A DNA stretch of 64,000 nucleotides from JAVWPP01 sp036635835 (GCA_036635835.1 JAVWPP010000002.1:62001-126000), one strand, 5' to 3'; counted from the stretch's first letter, positions 15,775-24,132 are shown. The notes: generated by a model not told the origin, from the sequence alone. Made by a program: numbers and translations.

Positions 15775-16893
15775 ATGGATAGAGCTTGGATAGAGCTAGA
15801 TTTAAATAATTTAGAAAATAATATAAACGAAATAAAAAAAATAATTCCGGAAAAAACAAAAATAATGGCAGTAGTTAAAGCAAATGCATATGGACACGGA
15901 GATATACAAATAGCTAGAAAGCTTTCAGATATAGGGATAGAAGACTTTGCAGTTGCAACAATACAAGAAGGCATAAAGCTAAGAAAAAGCGGCATAAAAG
16001 GCAGCATACTAATACTTGGGTATACAGACATATCTAGCGTAGATAACCTTCTTAACTACGATTTAACACAAACTAGTTTAGATTTAGAATATGCAAAACA
16101 GTTAAATAAATATAATGTATGCGGCAAAAAAGTAAAAGTGCACATTAAGCTAAATACCGGCATGAACCGCATAGGAGAAAGCTATAAAAATATAGATAAT
16201 GTAGTAAAAACATATAAGCTGGAAAATATAAAAGTAGAGGGTATATTCTCACATCTTTGCGTAGCAGACAGTTTAGAAAAAAGCGATGTAGAATTTACAA
16301 ATGCTCAAATAGATAACTTTACAAGCTGCGTAAATGAAGTTAAAAAGCATGTAAAAGACATAGGTAAAGTGCACCTGCAAAACAGTTATGGCCTTTTAAA
16401 CTATCCTGCATTTACCGGAGATTACGTGCGCCCTGGCATAATAATGTATGGCGTGTATAGCACTAAAGATAAGGATATACAAAGGAAAATAAATATTAAA
16501 CCTGTCCTATCGCTTAAAGCTAAAATAACTAGCACTAGAACTATTTTAAAAGGTGAGTCTGCTGGCTATGGTAGAAAATATATAGCAAGTAAAGACACAA
16601 AAATAGCTAGCGTTTGTATAGGATATGCAGATGGATACCCTCGCGCACTATCTTGCAAAGATACTAAAGTGCTAGTAAACGGAGAATATGCTACGGTAAT
16701 TGGCAACATATGCATGGATCAATTGATATTAGATATATCAGACTGCAAAAATGTAAAAAGAGGAGATGTCGTTACCTTAATTGGTAGAGATAAAGATAAA
16801 GAAATAACTGCTATGTATTTAGCAGAAAAAGCAGATTCTATGACCTACGAAATTTTAAGCAGGCTTGGAGATAGACTTAATGTAAAAATATAA
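15775..16893 (+). CDS. alr: Alanine racemase
   Basis: The 372-residue PLP enzyme interconverts L- and D-alanine for peptidoglycan. The PLP lysine is K35 in VVKANAYGHG and the second catalytic base is Y265 in SAGYGRKY. VCIGYADGYPR and NICMDQLILDIS are further family marks. AGGAGG lies 10 bases before the ATG. A copy of the ATACGG repeat occupies the leader, so leader-level regulation is possible but unproven. A very long hairpin begins at the stop codon. Confidence 0.97.
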   Translation: MDRAWIELDLNNLENNINEIKKIIPEKTKIMAVVKANAYGHGDIQIARKLSDIGIEDFAVATIQEGIKLRKSGIKGSILILGYTDISSVDNLLNYDLTQTSLDLEYAKQLNKYNVCGKKVKVHIKLNTGMNRIGESYKNIDNVVKTYKLENIKVEGIFSHLCVADSLEKSDVEFTNAQIDNFTSCVNEVKKHVKDIGKVHLQNSYGLLNYPAFTGDYVRPGIIMYGVYSTKDKDIQRKINIKPVLSLKAKITSTRTILKGESAGYGRKYIASKDTKIASVCIGYADGYPRALSCKDTKVLVNGEYATVIGNICMDQLILDISDCKNVKRGDVVTLIGRDKDKEITAMYLAEKADSMTYEILSRLGDRLNVKI

Positions 16894-16968
16894 ATGCGTT
16901 ATACCGCGCTCGGAATAATATATGCAAAAACACTTGCATATATAGTGCCGAGCGTGGTCTAATACATT
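16893..16968 (+). repeat. Long near-perfect hairpin between alr and a Fic gene
   Basis: Three nested arms pair across 76 bases: outer AATG..TTATA with TAATACATT, middle ACCGCGCTCGG with CCGAGCGTGGT (11 bp, one G-T), inner ATATATGCAA with TTGCATATAT, loop about 6 bases. It is the most GC-rich intergenic patch in the area. No T-run follows on the plus strand; the ribosome site of the Fic gene starts 2 bases later. Confidence 0.8.
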
Positions 16969-16981
16969 AGAGGTGAAAGTT

Positions 16982-17905
16982 ATGGAGTATATGACAATAA
17001 AAGAAGCATCAGAAAAATGGAGTATAGGTGAAAGAAGAATAAGGAAGCTTATACAAGATGGAAGAGTAGAAGGTGCGGTAAAACAAGGTATGAATTGGAC
17101 TATACCAAAAGATAAGAGTAAACCAATAGATAAGCGAAATAAAATAGAAGATAATATAATTTTTAATATAGAAAATTCACTTTTACAGGAAATAGACTGC
17201 ATGAAAGAAAAGCTAGATAGTAAGAGACCACTTTCAAAAGTAACTGTAGAATCTTTAAAAAACAATTTCAATTTACAGTTTACGTATAATTCAAATGCAA
17301 TAGAAGGAAATACATTAACACTCTCAGAAACAAGAGTTGTTTTAGAAGGTATAACAGTTGGTGGAAAAACAATAAAAGAGCAGTTAGAGGCAATTAACCA
17401 TAAAGATGCAATACTGTATTTAGAACAAATAGTGCAGGAAAATGAGGAACTTTCAGAATTAGAAATAAGAAATATACATAGATTGGTGCTTAAAGAAATA
17501 GACAATGAAAACGCGGGTAAATATAGAAATTGTAATGTAGTTATATTAGGAACAGAGCACATTCCGCCAGATTATACGGTAGTTAAAGAAAAAATGGAAG
17601 AGTTAATATTAAGGTATAAAGATTGGTGTAAAAAATATCATCCAATTATTGTATCTGCATTACTTCATGGTGAGTTTGTAAAAATTCATCCGTTTTCAGA
17701 TGGTAATGGAAGAGCAGCTAGACTCCTAATGAATTTTGAAATTATACGAAATGGTTATACACCAGTTATAATAAAAAATGAAATAAGAAGTAAATATTAT
17801 GATGCTTTAGATAAAGCGCATAATACAGGAGATTATACAGATTTTATAGAATTAGCAATAAACAGCGTAAAAGATTCTCTTACTAATTATTTAAAATTAG
17901 TATAG
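16982..17905 (+). CDS. Fic family protein with N-terminal helix-turn-helix
   Basis: The 307-residue protein has an N-terminal MerR/excisionase-like helix-turn-helix (YMTIKEASEKWSIGERRIRKLIQDGRVEG, about 3-32). A Fic domain with the full AMPylation motif HPFSDGNGRAAR (from H236) follows. The N-terminal inhibitory helix motif SNAIEGN (about 103-109) marks a class II, self-inhibited Fic. Such enzymes usually transfer AMP to a target protein or to themselves; the target here is unknown. The ATG at 16982 has GAGGTG upstream and is chosen over the GTG at 16973. It is separated from alr by a very long hairpin and lacks a clear promoter of its own. Confidence 0.92.
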   Translation: MEYMTIKEASEKWSIGERRIRKLIQDGRVEGAVKQGMNWTIPKDKSKPIDKRNKIEDNIIFNIENSLLQEIDCMKEKLDSKRPLSKVTVESLKNNFNLQFTYNSNAIEGNTLTLSETRVVLEGITVGGKTIKEQLEAINHKDAILYLEQIVQENEELSELEIRNIHRLVLKEIDNENAGKYRNCNVVILGTEHIPPDYTVVKEKMEELILRYKDWCKKYHPIIVSALLHGEFVKIHPFSDGNGRAARLLMNFEIIRNGYTPVIIKNEIRSKYYDALDKAHNTGDYTDFIELAINSVKDSLTNYLKLV

Positions 17906-17925
17906 AAAACAAATGTATTAACATG

Positions 17926-17953
17926 TTGCTAATATATAACCATATGGTATAAT
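17926..17953 (+). promoter_or_regulatory. Sigma-A promoter of the Nudix gene
   Basis: TTGCTA (17926-17931), 16-base spacer, perfect TATAAT (17948-17953), 25 bases before the ATG. Confidence 0.65.
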
Positions 17954-17978
17954 AATGCCTATTTGGAGGTAAAAAATT

Positions 17979-18473
17979 ATGCAAGATATAAAGATAGAGG
18001 CAGAAGAAATAAATTTTAAATCTAGAGTAAACGGAATAATAATAAAAGATAATAAAGTATTAACAGTTCAAATGAATCATAATGGCTTTTACTGTTTGCC
18101 AGGAGGACATATTGAAATAGGGGAAGATAGTAAGACTGCTGTTTTAAGAGAAATGAAAGAAGAAGTAAATATAGATAATAAAATAGTTAATCTAGTATCT
18201 ATAATTGAAAATTTCTTTGAAAGAAAAAACGGTAAAAAGTTTCATGAAATTAGTTTCTATTATTTATTAGAACCAATTAATAATATAGAAACAAAGGATT
18301 ATGAAATAATAGAACATGATAAAGATCAAGATGTGTTATTAGAGTTTAAATGGATTCCATTAAAAGACCTAAACTCTTTTGATTTTAGACCTAAGTTTCT
18401 AAAAGAAAAATTACAAAATAATAACTTTGAGTTTTCTCATGCGATTATAAAAGAAAAGAATTCTGGTAATTAA
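17979..18473 (+). CDS. Nudix hydrolase
   Basis: The 164-residue protein carries a Nudix box, GHIEIGEDSKTAVLREMKEEVN (from about residue 45), with the catalytic REMKEE core intact. The box ends in asparagine where most members have glycine. The substrate (a nucleoside diphosphate derivative) cannot be told from the sequence; the preceding VNGIIIKDNKVLTVQ...YCLPGG is typical of MutT-like housekeeping enzymes of the ADP-ribose/dNTP kind. TTTGGAGG precedes the ATG. It has its own promoter. Confidence 0.92.
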   Translation: MQDIKIEAEEINFKSRVNGIIIKDNKVLTVQMNHNGFYCLPGGHIEIGEDSKTAVLREMKEEVNIDNKIVNLVSIIENFFERKNGKKFHEISFYYLLEPINNIETKDYEIIEHDKDQDVLLEFKWIPLKDLNSFDFRPKFLKEKLQNNNFEFSHAIIKEKNSGN

Positions 18474-18549
18474 GTTTACTAGAGTTCTTTTTTAGATATA
18501 TATATACTAAAAGTGTTTAAATAAGTAATCTAATCTATTAAATCATATG

Positions 18550-18578
18550 TTGATAAACATAAAACCATATGTTATAAT
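18550..18578 (+). promoter_or_regulatory. Sigma-A promoter of the phosphatase-glycosyltransferase fusion gene
   Basis: TTGATA (18550-18555), 17-base spacer, perfect TATAAT (18573-18578), 26 bases before the ATG. Two CATATGTT direct repeats (18544 and 18566) overlap the promoter and could be an operator. Confidence 0.65.
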
Positions 18579-18604
18579 AAATAACATATAATAGAGGTGG
18601 TAAA

Positions 18605-20137
18605 ATGAATATAGTTTTTATGAGACACGGCGAAGCGACAGATAATGTTAAAAAAATAATATCAGATAAAGAAATTTACTGGTCTACATTAACAAAAAGC
18701 GGTGTAGAGGCAGCGTTAGAATCCATAGAAGTATTACCTCCTAAAATAGATAAAATTTATGTTTCTCCCTTTCCAAGAACACTGCAAACAGCGCATTATG
18801 TTTTTGAAAAATATTATAAAACAGAAGTAGTTATAGATAATAGACTTCGCGAAATTAATAATGGTAAATACACTCAAATGCGTAATAATGAAGACTTAGA
18901 CGGTATAAGAAGAAAACAAATAAATGGAGATTATTTCGTAAGATTTGGAGAATATGGTGAGAATAAATATGATATAGAAAGTAGATTATGCAGTTTTTTA
19001 AAAGATGTCTATGATACTAATTTTAAATCAAACACTATAATAATTGTTTCTCATGGGTCAGTTATATCATATTTAAAAAGAATCCTATGTATAACGTCTC
19101 CTCATGTGCAAACAGGCAAAGTAGAAGAATTAATAGATGTAGATTTTAACAATTTTTTTAATTATGCAAAAAAACTAAGCAAAATTAGACTAAATGAAAT
19201 TAAAAAAAGAGTGGAGATAGTAAAAGCTTTAGAAATAAATAACGATTTAAAAAATAATCTAGCTAAAATGGTAAGGAAAGAATTCAATAATGCTAAATTA
19301 GCAGAAGAGCATTTTATGAATTATATTGATGGAATTAGCACAAAAAATTTAAAAAATTTAAATAATTCTAATTTGCATAATGGTATTATTTTAGTTTGCT
19401 TTTATAATAACTTCGAGAATTTTGTAGATAAATGGATGAAACATTATATAGATATCGGTATTAATAATTTTGTACTAATAGATAATAATTCTACAGATAA
19501 TTCAACAAAAAAATTAAAAGCGTATGAAAGTGCAGTAAATATTTCTTTTTGGGAAATTCATGAAGAGTATAATTCATATAAAATGTGTGGCTGGAAACAA
19601 CAAATTTTTGAATTCTACGGAATTAACCATGAGTATTTAACTGTAGATTCTGATGAATTATTCATATATAAAGATTATAAAGAAACAAAGCTTATAAATT
19701 TCGTAAAAAATGAAAAATTGACTATTATTAAAACCATGCTGCTAGATGTATATACCACTAAAAACCTTCTTGAAGGAAGTTTAAAAGATTTTAAGTATGT
19801 AGATAAAAATACATACAAAACATCTGTTGATATACCATGCGGCGTTCGTTTTTTTGGTGGACCAATTTCTAGAGTTTTGGATATAAATACTAGCTTGCAA
19901 AAAATATCGTTTATAAAGTATACTGGAAAAGAGATTTTTGTAAGTGATCATTTTTACTATCCTTGGAACTTAAATAATAAAGCAAAATTTTGCGCATATT
20001 TATTGCACTATAATTTTTTTACTAAAGACGATAGAGATTTAAGTAATTATAGCGAATATAAAAATATATCTTTTTATGATAAAAATATTTCTATTTTAAT
20101 TAATGATATAGACCTTTCTTGTTATTACATTATATAA
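18605..20137 (+). CDS. Histidine phosphatase fused to a GT-A glycosyltransferase
   Basis: The single 510-residue frame joins two enzymes. Residues 1-180 form a phosphoglycerate mutase-like histidine phosphatase: IVFMRHGEATDN (catalytic RHG), SPFPRTLQTA and VSHGSVISYL (second histidine). Residues about 255-510 are a family-2-like glycosyltransferase of the Glyco_tranf_2_4 kind: GIILVCFYNNFENFVDKW, IDNNSTDNST and the metal site VDSDELF. A helical linker joins them. The combined function is unknown; it could remove a phosphate from a sugar phosphate or lipid-linked acceptor and transfer a sugar in sequence, but that is inference. No stop or frameshift is seen between the domains. AGAGGTGG precedes the ATG. 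Confidence 0.85.
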   Translation: MNIVFMRHGEATDNVKKIISDKEIYWSTLTKSGVEAALESIEVLPPKIDKIYVSPFPRTLQTAHYVFEKYYKTEVVIDNRLREINNGKYTQMRNNEDLDGIRRKQINGDYFVRFGEYGENKYDIESRLCSFLKDVYDTNFKSNTIIIVSHGSVISYLKRILCITSPHVQTGKVEELIDVDFNNFFNYAKKLSKIRLNEIKKRVEIVKALEINNDLKNNLAKMVRKEFNNAKLAEEHFMNYIDGISTKNLKNLNNSNLHNGIILVCFYNNFENFVDKWMKHYIDIGINNFVLIDNNSTDNSTKKLKAYESAVNISFWEIHEEYNSYKMCGWKQQIFEFYGINHEYLTVDSDELFIYKDYKETKLINFVKNEKLTIIKTMLLDVYTTKNLLEGSLKDFKYVDKNTYKTSVDIPCGVRFFGGPISRVLDINTSLQKISFIKYTGKEIFVSDHFYYPWNLNNKAKFCAYLLHYNFFTKDDRDLSNYSEYKNISFYDKNISILINDIDLSCYYII

Positions 20138-20288
20138 AACCAATTAAGCTATAATAATATTATAACATTATTTTTACTAAAAGTAGTTTTTATTCATTTT
20201 AGAATTTAAATTTGAAAAGTCTTTAAATAAAGCATATACAAGCAATATAATTAAAAACGTACATATATATGTATTAGGCGGTGATGTT

Positions 20289-20978
20289 ATGTTTTCAATA
20301 ATTGCTAGCACGCTTTCTTGCATGGTATTTCTTTTTGGATATATATCTACAAATAATCTATTTCCTAAGGCTTTAAGCAAAAGCGAAGAAGATTATTATC
20401 TAAAAAAATATTTTGAAGGAAGTAAAGAAGCGAAGAATATTTTAATTGAACATAACTTAAGATTAGTAGCACATGTTGCTAAAAAGTACTCAAATGGAAA
20501 CCAAGAACTAGAAGATTACATATCTATAGGCTCTATTGGCCTTATTAAGGCAATAAACAGCTTCAAAGAAGATAAAGGGTATAAGTTATCTACTTATGCT
20601 GCAAAATGCATAGAAAACGAAATACTAATGAATTTAAGAAGCACTAAAAAAAATCAACTAGAGATATCTCTTAATAATGTAATAGGGACAGATAAAGATG
20701 GAAACGATATGCAGCTAGAAGATATAGTAGACATAAACGAAGTAGATGCTATAGATACTATATATAACAAACATACTTTAAATCAGCTTATTAATTACAT
20801 AGAAAATAGCTTAGAACCAAGAGAGTCTAATATTATGAAGCTTAGATTTGGTATAAAAACAAATTCTCATACGCAGCAAGAAGTTGCAGATATTTTAGGT
20901 ATTTCAAGGTCGTATGTTTCTAGAATTGAGACAAAAGTACAAAAAAAATTAAGTAAGATAATAAAGTACGAAGAATAA
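20289..20978 (+). CDS. sigK: RNA polymerase sigma factor SigK (pro-sigma-K), uninterrupted
   Basis: The 229-residue protein has a hydrophobic pro-sequence (MFSIIASTLSCMVFLFGYIS) typical of pro-sigma-K. Region 2 follows (HNLRLVAHVAKKY, EDYISIGSIGLIKAINSFKEDKGYKLSTYAAKCIENEI), then region 4 (EVADILGISRSYVSRIETKVQKKL). Sigma-K runs late mother-cell genes for cortex and coat. The gene is continuous, with no skin-element interruption. The ATG at 20289 has a GGCGGTGAT site. A hairpin terminator follows. Confidence 0.95.
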   Translation: MFSIIASTLSCMVFLFGYISTNNLFPKALSKSEEDYYLKKYFEGSKEAKNILIEHNLRLVAHVAKKYSNGNQELEDYISIGSIGLIKAINSFKEDKGYKLSTYAAKCIENEILMNLRSTKKNQLEISLNNVIGTDKDGNDMQLEDIVDINEVDAIDTIYNKHTLNQLINYIENSLEPRESNIMKLRFGIKTNSHTQQEVADILGISRSYVSRIETKVQKKLSKIIKYEE

Positions 20979-20988
20979 TATTTTATAG

Positions 20989-21105
20989 TTATTTAAAATG
21001 CATTCTTTACTTTAACACTTGCAAAAACATAAAAAGCTTGTAGCATGCTTTAATAGTAAGTTACAAGCTTTTGCTTATAGAAATAATGTGTCGTATTTTA
21101 TGTTG
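20989..21105 (+). repeat. Direct repeat R, left copy (includes a terminator for sigK)
   Basis: The block TTATTTAAAATGCATTCTT..ACTT, then ACACTTGCAAAAACATAAA, a hairpin (AAAAGCTTGTA with TTACAAGCTTTT, 21031-21072) and TCGTATTTTAT also occurs at 22235-22350. The two copies flank the second Fic gene in the same orientation. Confidence 0.8.
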
Positions 21106-21130
21106 CAAGTAGGTAAAATTAAGTAAGATG

Positions 21131-21164
21131 TAAGCAAGATATAAGCAAGATATAAGCAAGATGA
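21131..21164 (+). repeat. Tandem 11-base repeat ATAAGCAAGAT
   Basis: Three tandem ATAAGCAAGAT units (the first reads GTAAGCAAGAT), ending GATT. Two further units follow the stop of the Fic gene at 22213-22235, and a single one lies at 43851-43861. Confidence 0.8.
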
Positions 21165-21193
21165 TTGATATTGTTTATATTTAATGATATAAT
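21165..21193 (+). promoter_or_regulatory. Sigma-A promoter of the second Fic gene
   Basis: TTGATA (21165-21170), 17-base spacer, perfect TATAAT (21188-21193), 28 bases before the ATG. Confidence 0.7.
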
Positions 21194-21221
21194 ATATAGT
21201 ATATAAAATGGAGGAAAGATT

Positions 21222-22214
21222 ATGGAAAAATATATACCACCATATACTATTACAACACAAATGCTAAGCTATGTATCCGAAATAATGGAGAAAGTAGGCA
21301 AATTAAATAACTATTATAACCTTGAAAAAATGCCTGTGTTAAGAAAGAACAATAGAATAAAATCTATACATTCTTCTTTAGCTATAGAGGCAAATTCTTT
21401 GTCTTTAGAACAAGTGAAAGATGTTATAAATGGTAAGATTGTAATGGGACCAGAAAAAGAAATACAAGAAGTGAAAAATGCGTACGATGCATATTCTATG
21501 ATTAAAGATTTAGATCCATATAGTATAAAAGATTTATTAAAAGTTCATGAGATTATAACTAGATATACTGTTACAGATGGGGGTAAATTTAGAAACTGTA
21601 GTGAGGGTGTATTTGACGGAGATAAATGTATTTTTATAGCTCCGCCTAAAGAAAATGTACCTAAACTAATGGATGATTTATTTAGTTATATGAAGGATTC
21701 TAGTAAAGAAATACATCCGCTAATATTATCTTCTATATTTCATTATGAATTCTTATTTATACATCCATTTTCAGATGGAAACGGTAGAACAGCAAGGCTA
21801 TGGCAAAATGTAATATTATCAGATTTCAAAGAAATATTTGAGTATTTGCCAATTGAAACGCAAATAAAAAAATATCAACAAGAATATTATAATGCAATTG
21901 CAACTTGCCATAAAAATGGGGAATCAAACGTATTTATTGAATTTATGCTTAAGATGATTAATGAAGTTTTAAATGAGCTAGAAGAGGAAACATATTTACA
22001 GAGTAATTGTAGCAATAGATATCTAAGAGATCTTTTAAATGTAATGGAATTAAATGCACCTCTTACTGCGAATGAAATAATGGAAAAACTTCACGTAAAG
22101 TCTAAAGAAACGTTAAGAAAAAATTATTTAGACCCAGCTATAGCAGAAGGTCTAGTTAACACGACTTTACCAGATAAACCAACTAGTAAAAATCAAATGT
22201 ATGTTAAAAATTAA
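21222..22214 (+). CDS. Fic family protein with C-terminal winged helix
   Basis: The 330-residue protein has an N-terminal Fic_N-like region with the inhibitory motif SLAIEANS (about 52-59). The Fic core carries HPFSDGNGRTAR (from H181). A C-terminal winged-helix-like segment (about 262-325, LRDLLNVMELNAPLTANEIMEKLHVKSKETLRKNYLDPA) completes it. It probably AMPylates a protein; the target is unknown. It differs from the Fic protein at 17 kb in domain order, so it is not a recent duplicate. TGGAGG precedes the ATG. It is flanked by direct repeats on both sides, which suggests it arrived or was framed by recombination. Confidence 0.93.
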   Translation: MEKYIPPYTITTQMLSYVSEIMEKVGKLNNYYNLEKMPVLRKNNRIKSIHSSLAIEANSLSLEQVKDVINGKIVMGPEKEIQEVKNAYDAYSMIKDLDPYSIKDLLKVHEIITRYTVTDGGKFRNCSEGVFDGDKCIFIAPPKENVPKLMDDLFSYMKDSSKEIHPLILSSIFHYEFLFIHPFSDGNGRTARLWQNVILSDFKEIFEYLPIETQIKKYQQEYYNAIATCHKNGESNVFIEFMLKMINEVLNELEEETYLQSNCSNRYLRDLLNVMELNAPLTANEIMEKLHVKSKETLRKNYLDPAIAEGLVNTTLPDKPTSKNQMYVKN

Positions 22215-22234
22215 GCAAGATATAAGCAAGATGA

Positions 22235-22350
22235 TTATTTAAAATGCATTCTTTTACTTTGACACTTGCAAAAACATAAAAAGCTTGTAACACGCTTTAA
22301 TAGTGCGTTACGAGCTTTACTTTTTTTGAAAAAATCTCGTATTTTATTTG
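22235..22350 (+). repeat. Direct repeat R, right copy (includes a terminator for the Fic gene)
   Basis: Matches 20989-21105 with a few substitutions. Its hairpin (AAAGCTTGTAACACGC with GCGTTACGAGCTTT, 22280-22318) is followed by ACTTTTTTT and ends transcription of the Fic gene. Confidence 0.8.
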
Positions 22351-22375
22351 TTTTTTTTATGTATATTTGTATAAG

Positions 22376-22404
22376 TTGAAAATATGATAAAAATGTGATA
22401 TAAT
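22376..22404 (+). promoter_or_regulatory. Sigma-A promoter of the methyltransferase gene
   Basis: TTGAAA (22376-22381), 17-base spacer, perfect TATAAT (22399-22404). The rest of the leader to 22538 is an almost pure A/T low-complexity tract (about 22435-22520) of A-runs broken by single T or TAATA. Confidence 0.65.
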
Positions 22405-22538
22405 TTATTTACTTCAAATATACTAATTAAGTTTAATTAAATTTAAAATAAAAAAAATAATATAAAATAAAAAATAAAAAAAAAAAAATAAAAAATAAAA
22501 AATAATAATATAAAAAAATTATAAAAGGAGTAGATAGT

Positions 22539-23132
22539 ATGATAAATGAAACTATAAACTACTATAATAATAACGCAGATGAGTATTGCAAGCAAACGCA
22601 AGATGTTAAATTTTCAGATAATAGAAATATGCTACTAAAATATTTAAGAAAAGGTGCGCATATATTAGATTTAGGATGTGGCTCTGGGAGAGATAGCAAA
22701 GCGTTTTTAGAGCTAGGTTATGATGTAACTTTAATAGATGGATCTTTAGAAATGTGCAGGCAAGCAAGTAAATTAACAGGGCAAAAAGCTATTTGTAAAG
22801 AATTTATGGATATTGAATATATAAATGAATTTGACTACGTTTGGGCGTGTGCATCGCTACTTCATATACCAAGTGGAGAGCTAGAAGATGTGCTATATAA
22901 GGTGCTTGAGGCTTTAAAAAGCGGTGGATATTTTTATTTAACATTTAAATATGGAGAGTTTGAAGGGATGCGAAATGGCAGGTTTTTTAATGATATGACA
23001 GAGAAGAAGTTTCATGAAATTATTAAAAAGTATAGATACTTTAAAGTCATAGAAACAAATGTTACTAGCGATGCTAGAGAAGATAGAAAAAACGAAAAAT
23101 GGCTCAATATAATACTAAAAGCAGACAAATAA
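22539..23132 (+). CDS. Class I SAM-dependent methyltransferase
   Basis: The 197-residue protein has the SAM-binding motif I ILDLGCGSGRDSKAFLELG (from about residue 42), the acidic motif II LIDGS and a post-motif segment WACASLLHIP. It looks like the small TehB/UbiE-like stand-alone methyltransferases; the substrate is unknown. AAAGGAG lies before the ATG. It sits behind an unusually long A/T-only leader and is ended by a strong terminator, so it is a single-gene unit. Confidence 0.9.
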   Translation: MINETINYYNNNADEYCKQTQDVKFSDNRNMLLKYLRKGAHILDLGCGSGRDSKAFLELGYDVTLIDGSLEMCRQASKLTGQKAICKEFMDIEYINEFDYVWACASLLHIPSGELEDVLYKVLEALKSGGYFYLTFKYGEFEGMRNGRFFNDMTEKKFHEIIKKYRYFKVIETNVTSDAREDRKNEKWLNIILKADK

Positions 23133-23133
23133 A

Positions 23134-23165
23134 AAAAGCTAGATAATTCTAGCTTTATTTTTTAT
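23134..23165 (+). terminator. Rho-independent terminator after the methyltransferase gene
   Basis: AAAGCTAGA, loop TAAT, TCTAGCTTT, then ATTTTTT. Confidence 0.92.
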
Positions 23166-23454
23166 GCATATTTTAAGCATAAAGACAGAAAAATAGTAAA
23201 TGAAAAACCCTTTTGTTAAAGGTGGAAGTCTTATTAAAACTATTAGGATTCTCGCTAAAGAGCATTCAACACAAGTTTTAGTATACCGATTTCCTATTAT
23301 ATGATTGTAGATTTTCATATAACCTATTAAATCTATCTTAGTTATTTTAGCATTAAAAAGCGTAAAAGTAAATATAAATAATAAATAAAAGTATTTTAAA
23401 TGCATTATGTGATATAATTCATATTGAAATATAAAACAAAGGGGGATTTTATTT
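23166..23454. other. Gene-poor 290-base stretch with a 34-codon ORF
   Basis: No convincing gene. On the plus strand 23200-23304 encodes 34 residues (MKNPFVKGGSLIKTIRILAK...), less AT-rich than its surroundings but without a ribosome site. The segment 23210-23310 may be the remnant of a gene or a structured RNA. A possible TATAAT at 23412-23417 precedes the next gene. Confidence 0.3.
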
Positions 23455-24132
23455 ATGCAAGCTATTATGGAGACTGTTTTTGATATTATATATCTTACTA
23501 CAGTTATAACACTTGGAATTATTATGATTAAGAAAAGTAAAGGAAAAAAAGAATTTTTGCTATTTGGAATTATGGCAATTACACTAGGAGCAGGTGATGC
23601 TTTTCACTTAGTACCTAGAGCCTATGCGCTTTGCACAACAGGGCTTGCGGATTTTACGGAGGCTCTTGGAATTGGTAAATTTATAACGTCAATAACTATG
23701 ACTCTTTTCTACGTTTTACTATATTATGTATGGCGTAGCAGATATAAAATATGCAATAAACATGGATATACTGCCGCTATATATGGACTAGCTTTACTAA
23801 GAATTCTGCTATGTCTATGCCCAAATAACATGTGGACAAGCGAAAATGCAGGCCTTTCATGGGCAATTTATAGGAACATACCATTTGCTCTTATGGGAAT
23901 AATGGTTATTGTATTATTTTTTGTAGAAGCTAAAAAGAATAAAGATGTGGCATATAAATATATGTGGCTAACAATAGTTTTAAGTTTTGCTTTCTATATA
24001 CCAGTTGTTCTTTACGCAGATGCTATGCCACTAGTTGGTGCTTTAATGGTGCCTAAAACTTGCGCATATGTTTGGACTATATTAATAGGATATATGGACA
24101 TGAAAAAAGAACTTGCAAAGGAGAGCAAATGA
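23455..24132 (+). CDS. Polytopic membrane protein of unknown function
   Basis: The 225-residue protein has about seven hydrophobic helices with short loops, an odd pattern (FDIIYLTTVITLGIIMI, LLFGIMAITLGAGDAFHLVPRAYAL, ...). The segment GDAFHLVPRAYALCT between helices 2 and 3 is polar and may be functional. I do not recognise a named family. AAGGGGG precedes the ATG. The stop overlaps the start of the next gene (ATGA), so the two membrane proteins are translationally coupled and probably work together. Confidence 0.75.
   Translation: MQAIMETVFDIIYLTTVITLGIIMIKKSKGKKEFLLFGIMAITLGAGDAFHLVPRAYALCTTGLADFTEALGIGKFITSITMTLFYVLLYYVWRSRYKICNKHGYTAAIYGLALLRILLCLCPNNMWTSENAGLSWAIYRNIPFALMGIMVIVLFFVEAKKNKDVAYKYMWLTIVLSFAFYIPVVLYADAMPLVGALMVPKTCAYVWTILIGYMDMKKELAKESK

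Noticed and set aside
16893..16968. Ordinary rho-independent terminator for alr
   Set aside because: There is no T-tract after the stem on the plus strand, and the hairpin is far larger than other terminators in the window.
20289..20978. skin-type interruption of sigK
   Set aside because: The frame is continuous from pro-sequence to region 4.
21121..21170. CRISPR array
   Set aside because: The ATAAGCAAGAT units are directly adjacent without spacers and only 11 bases long.
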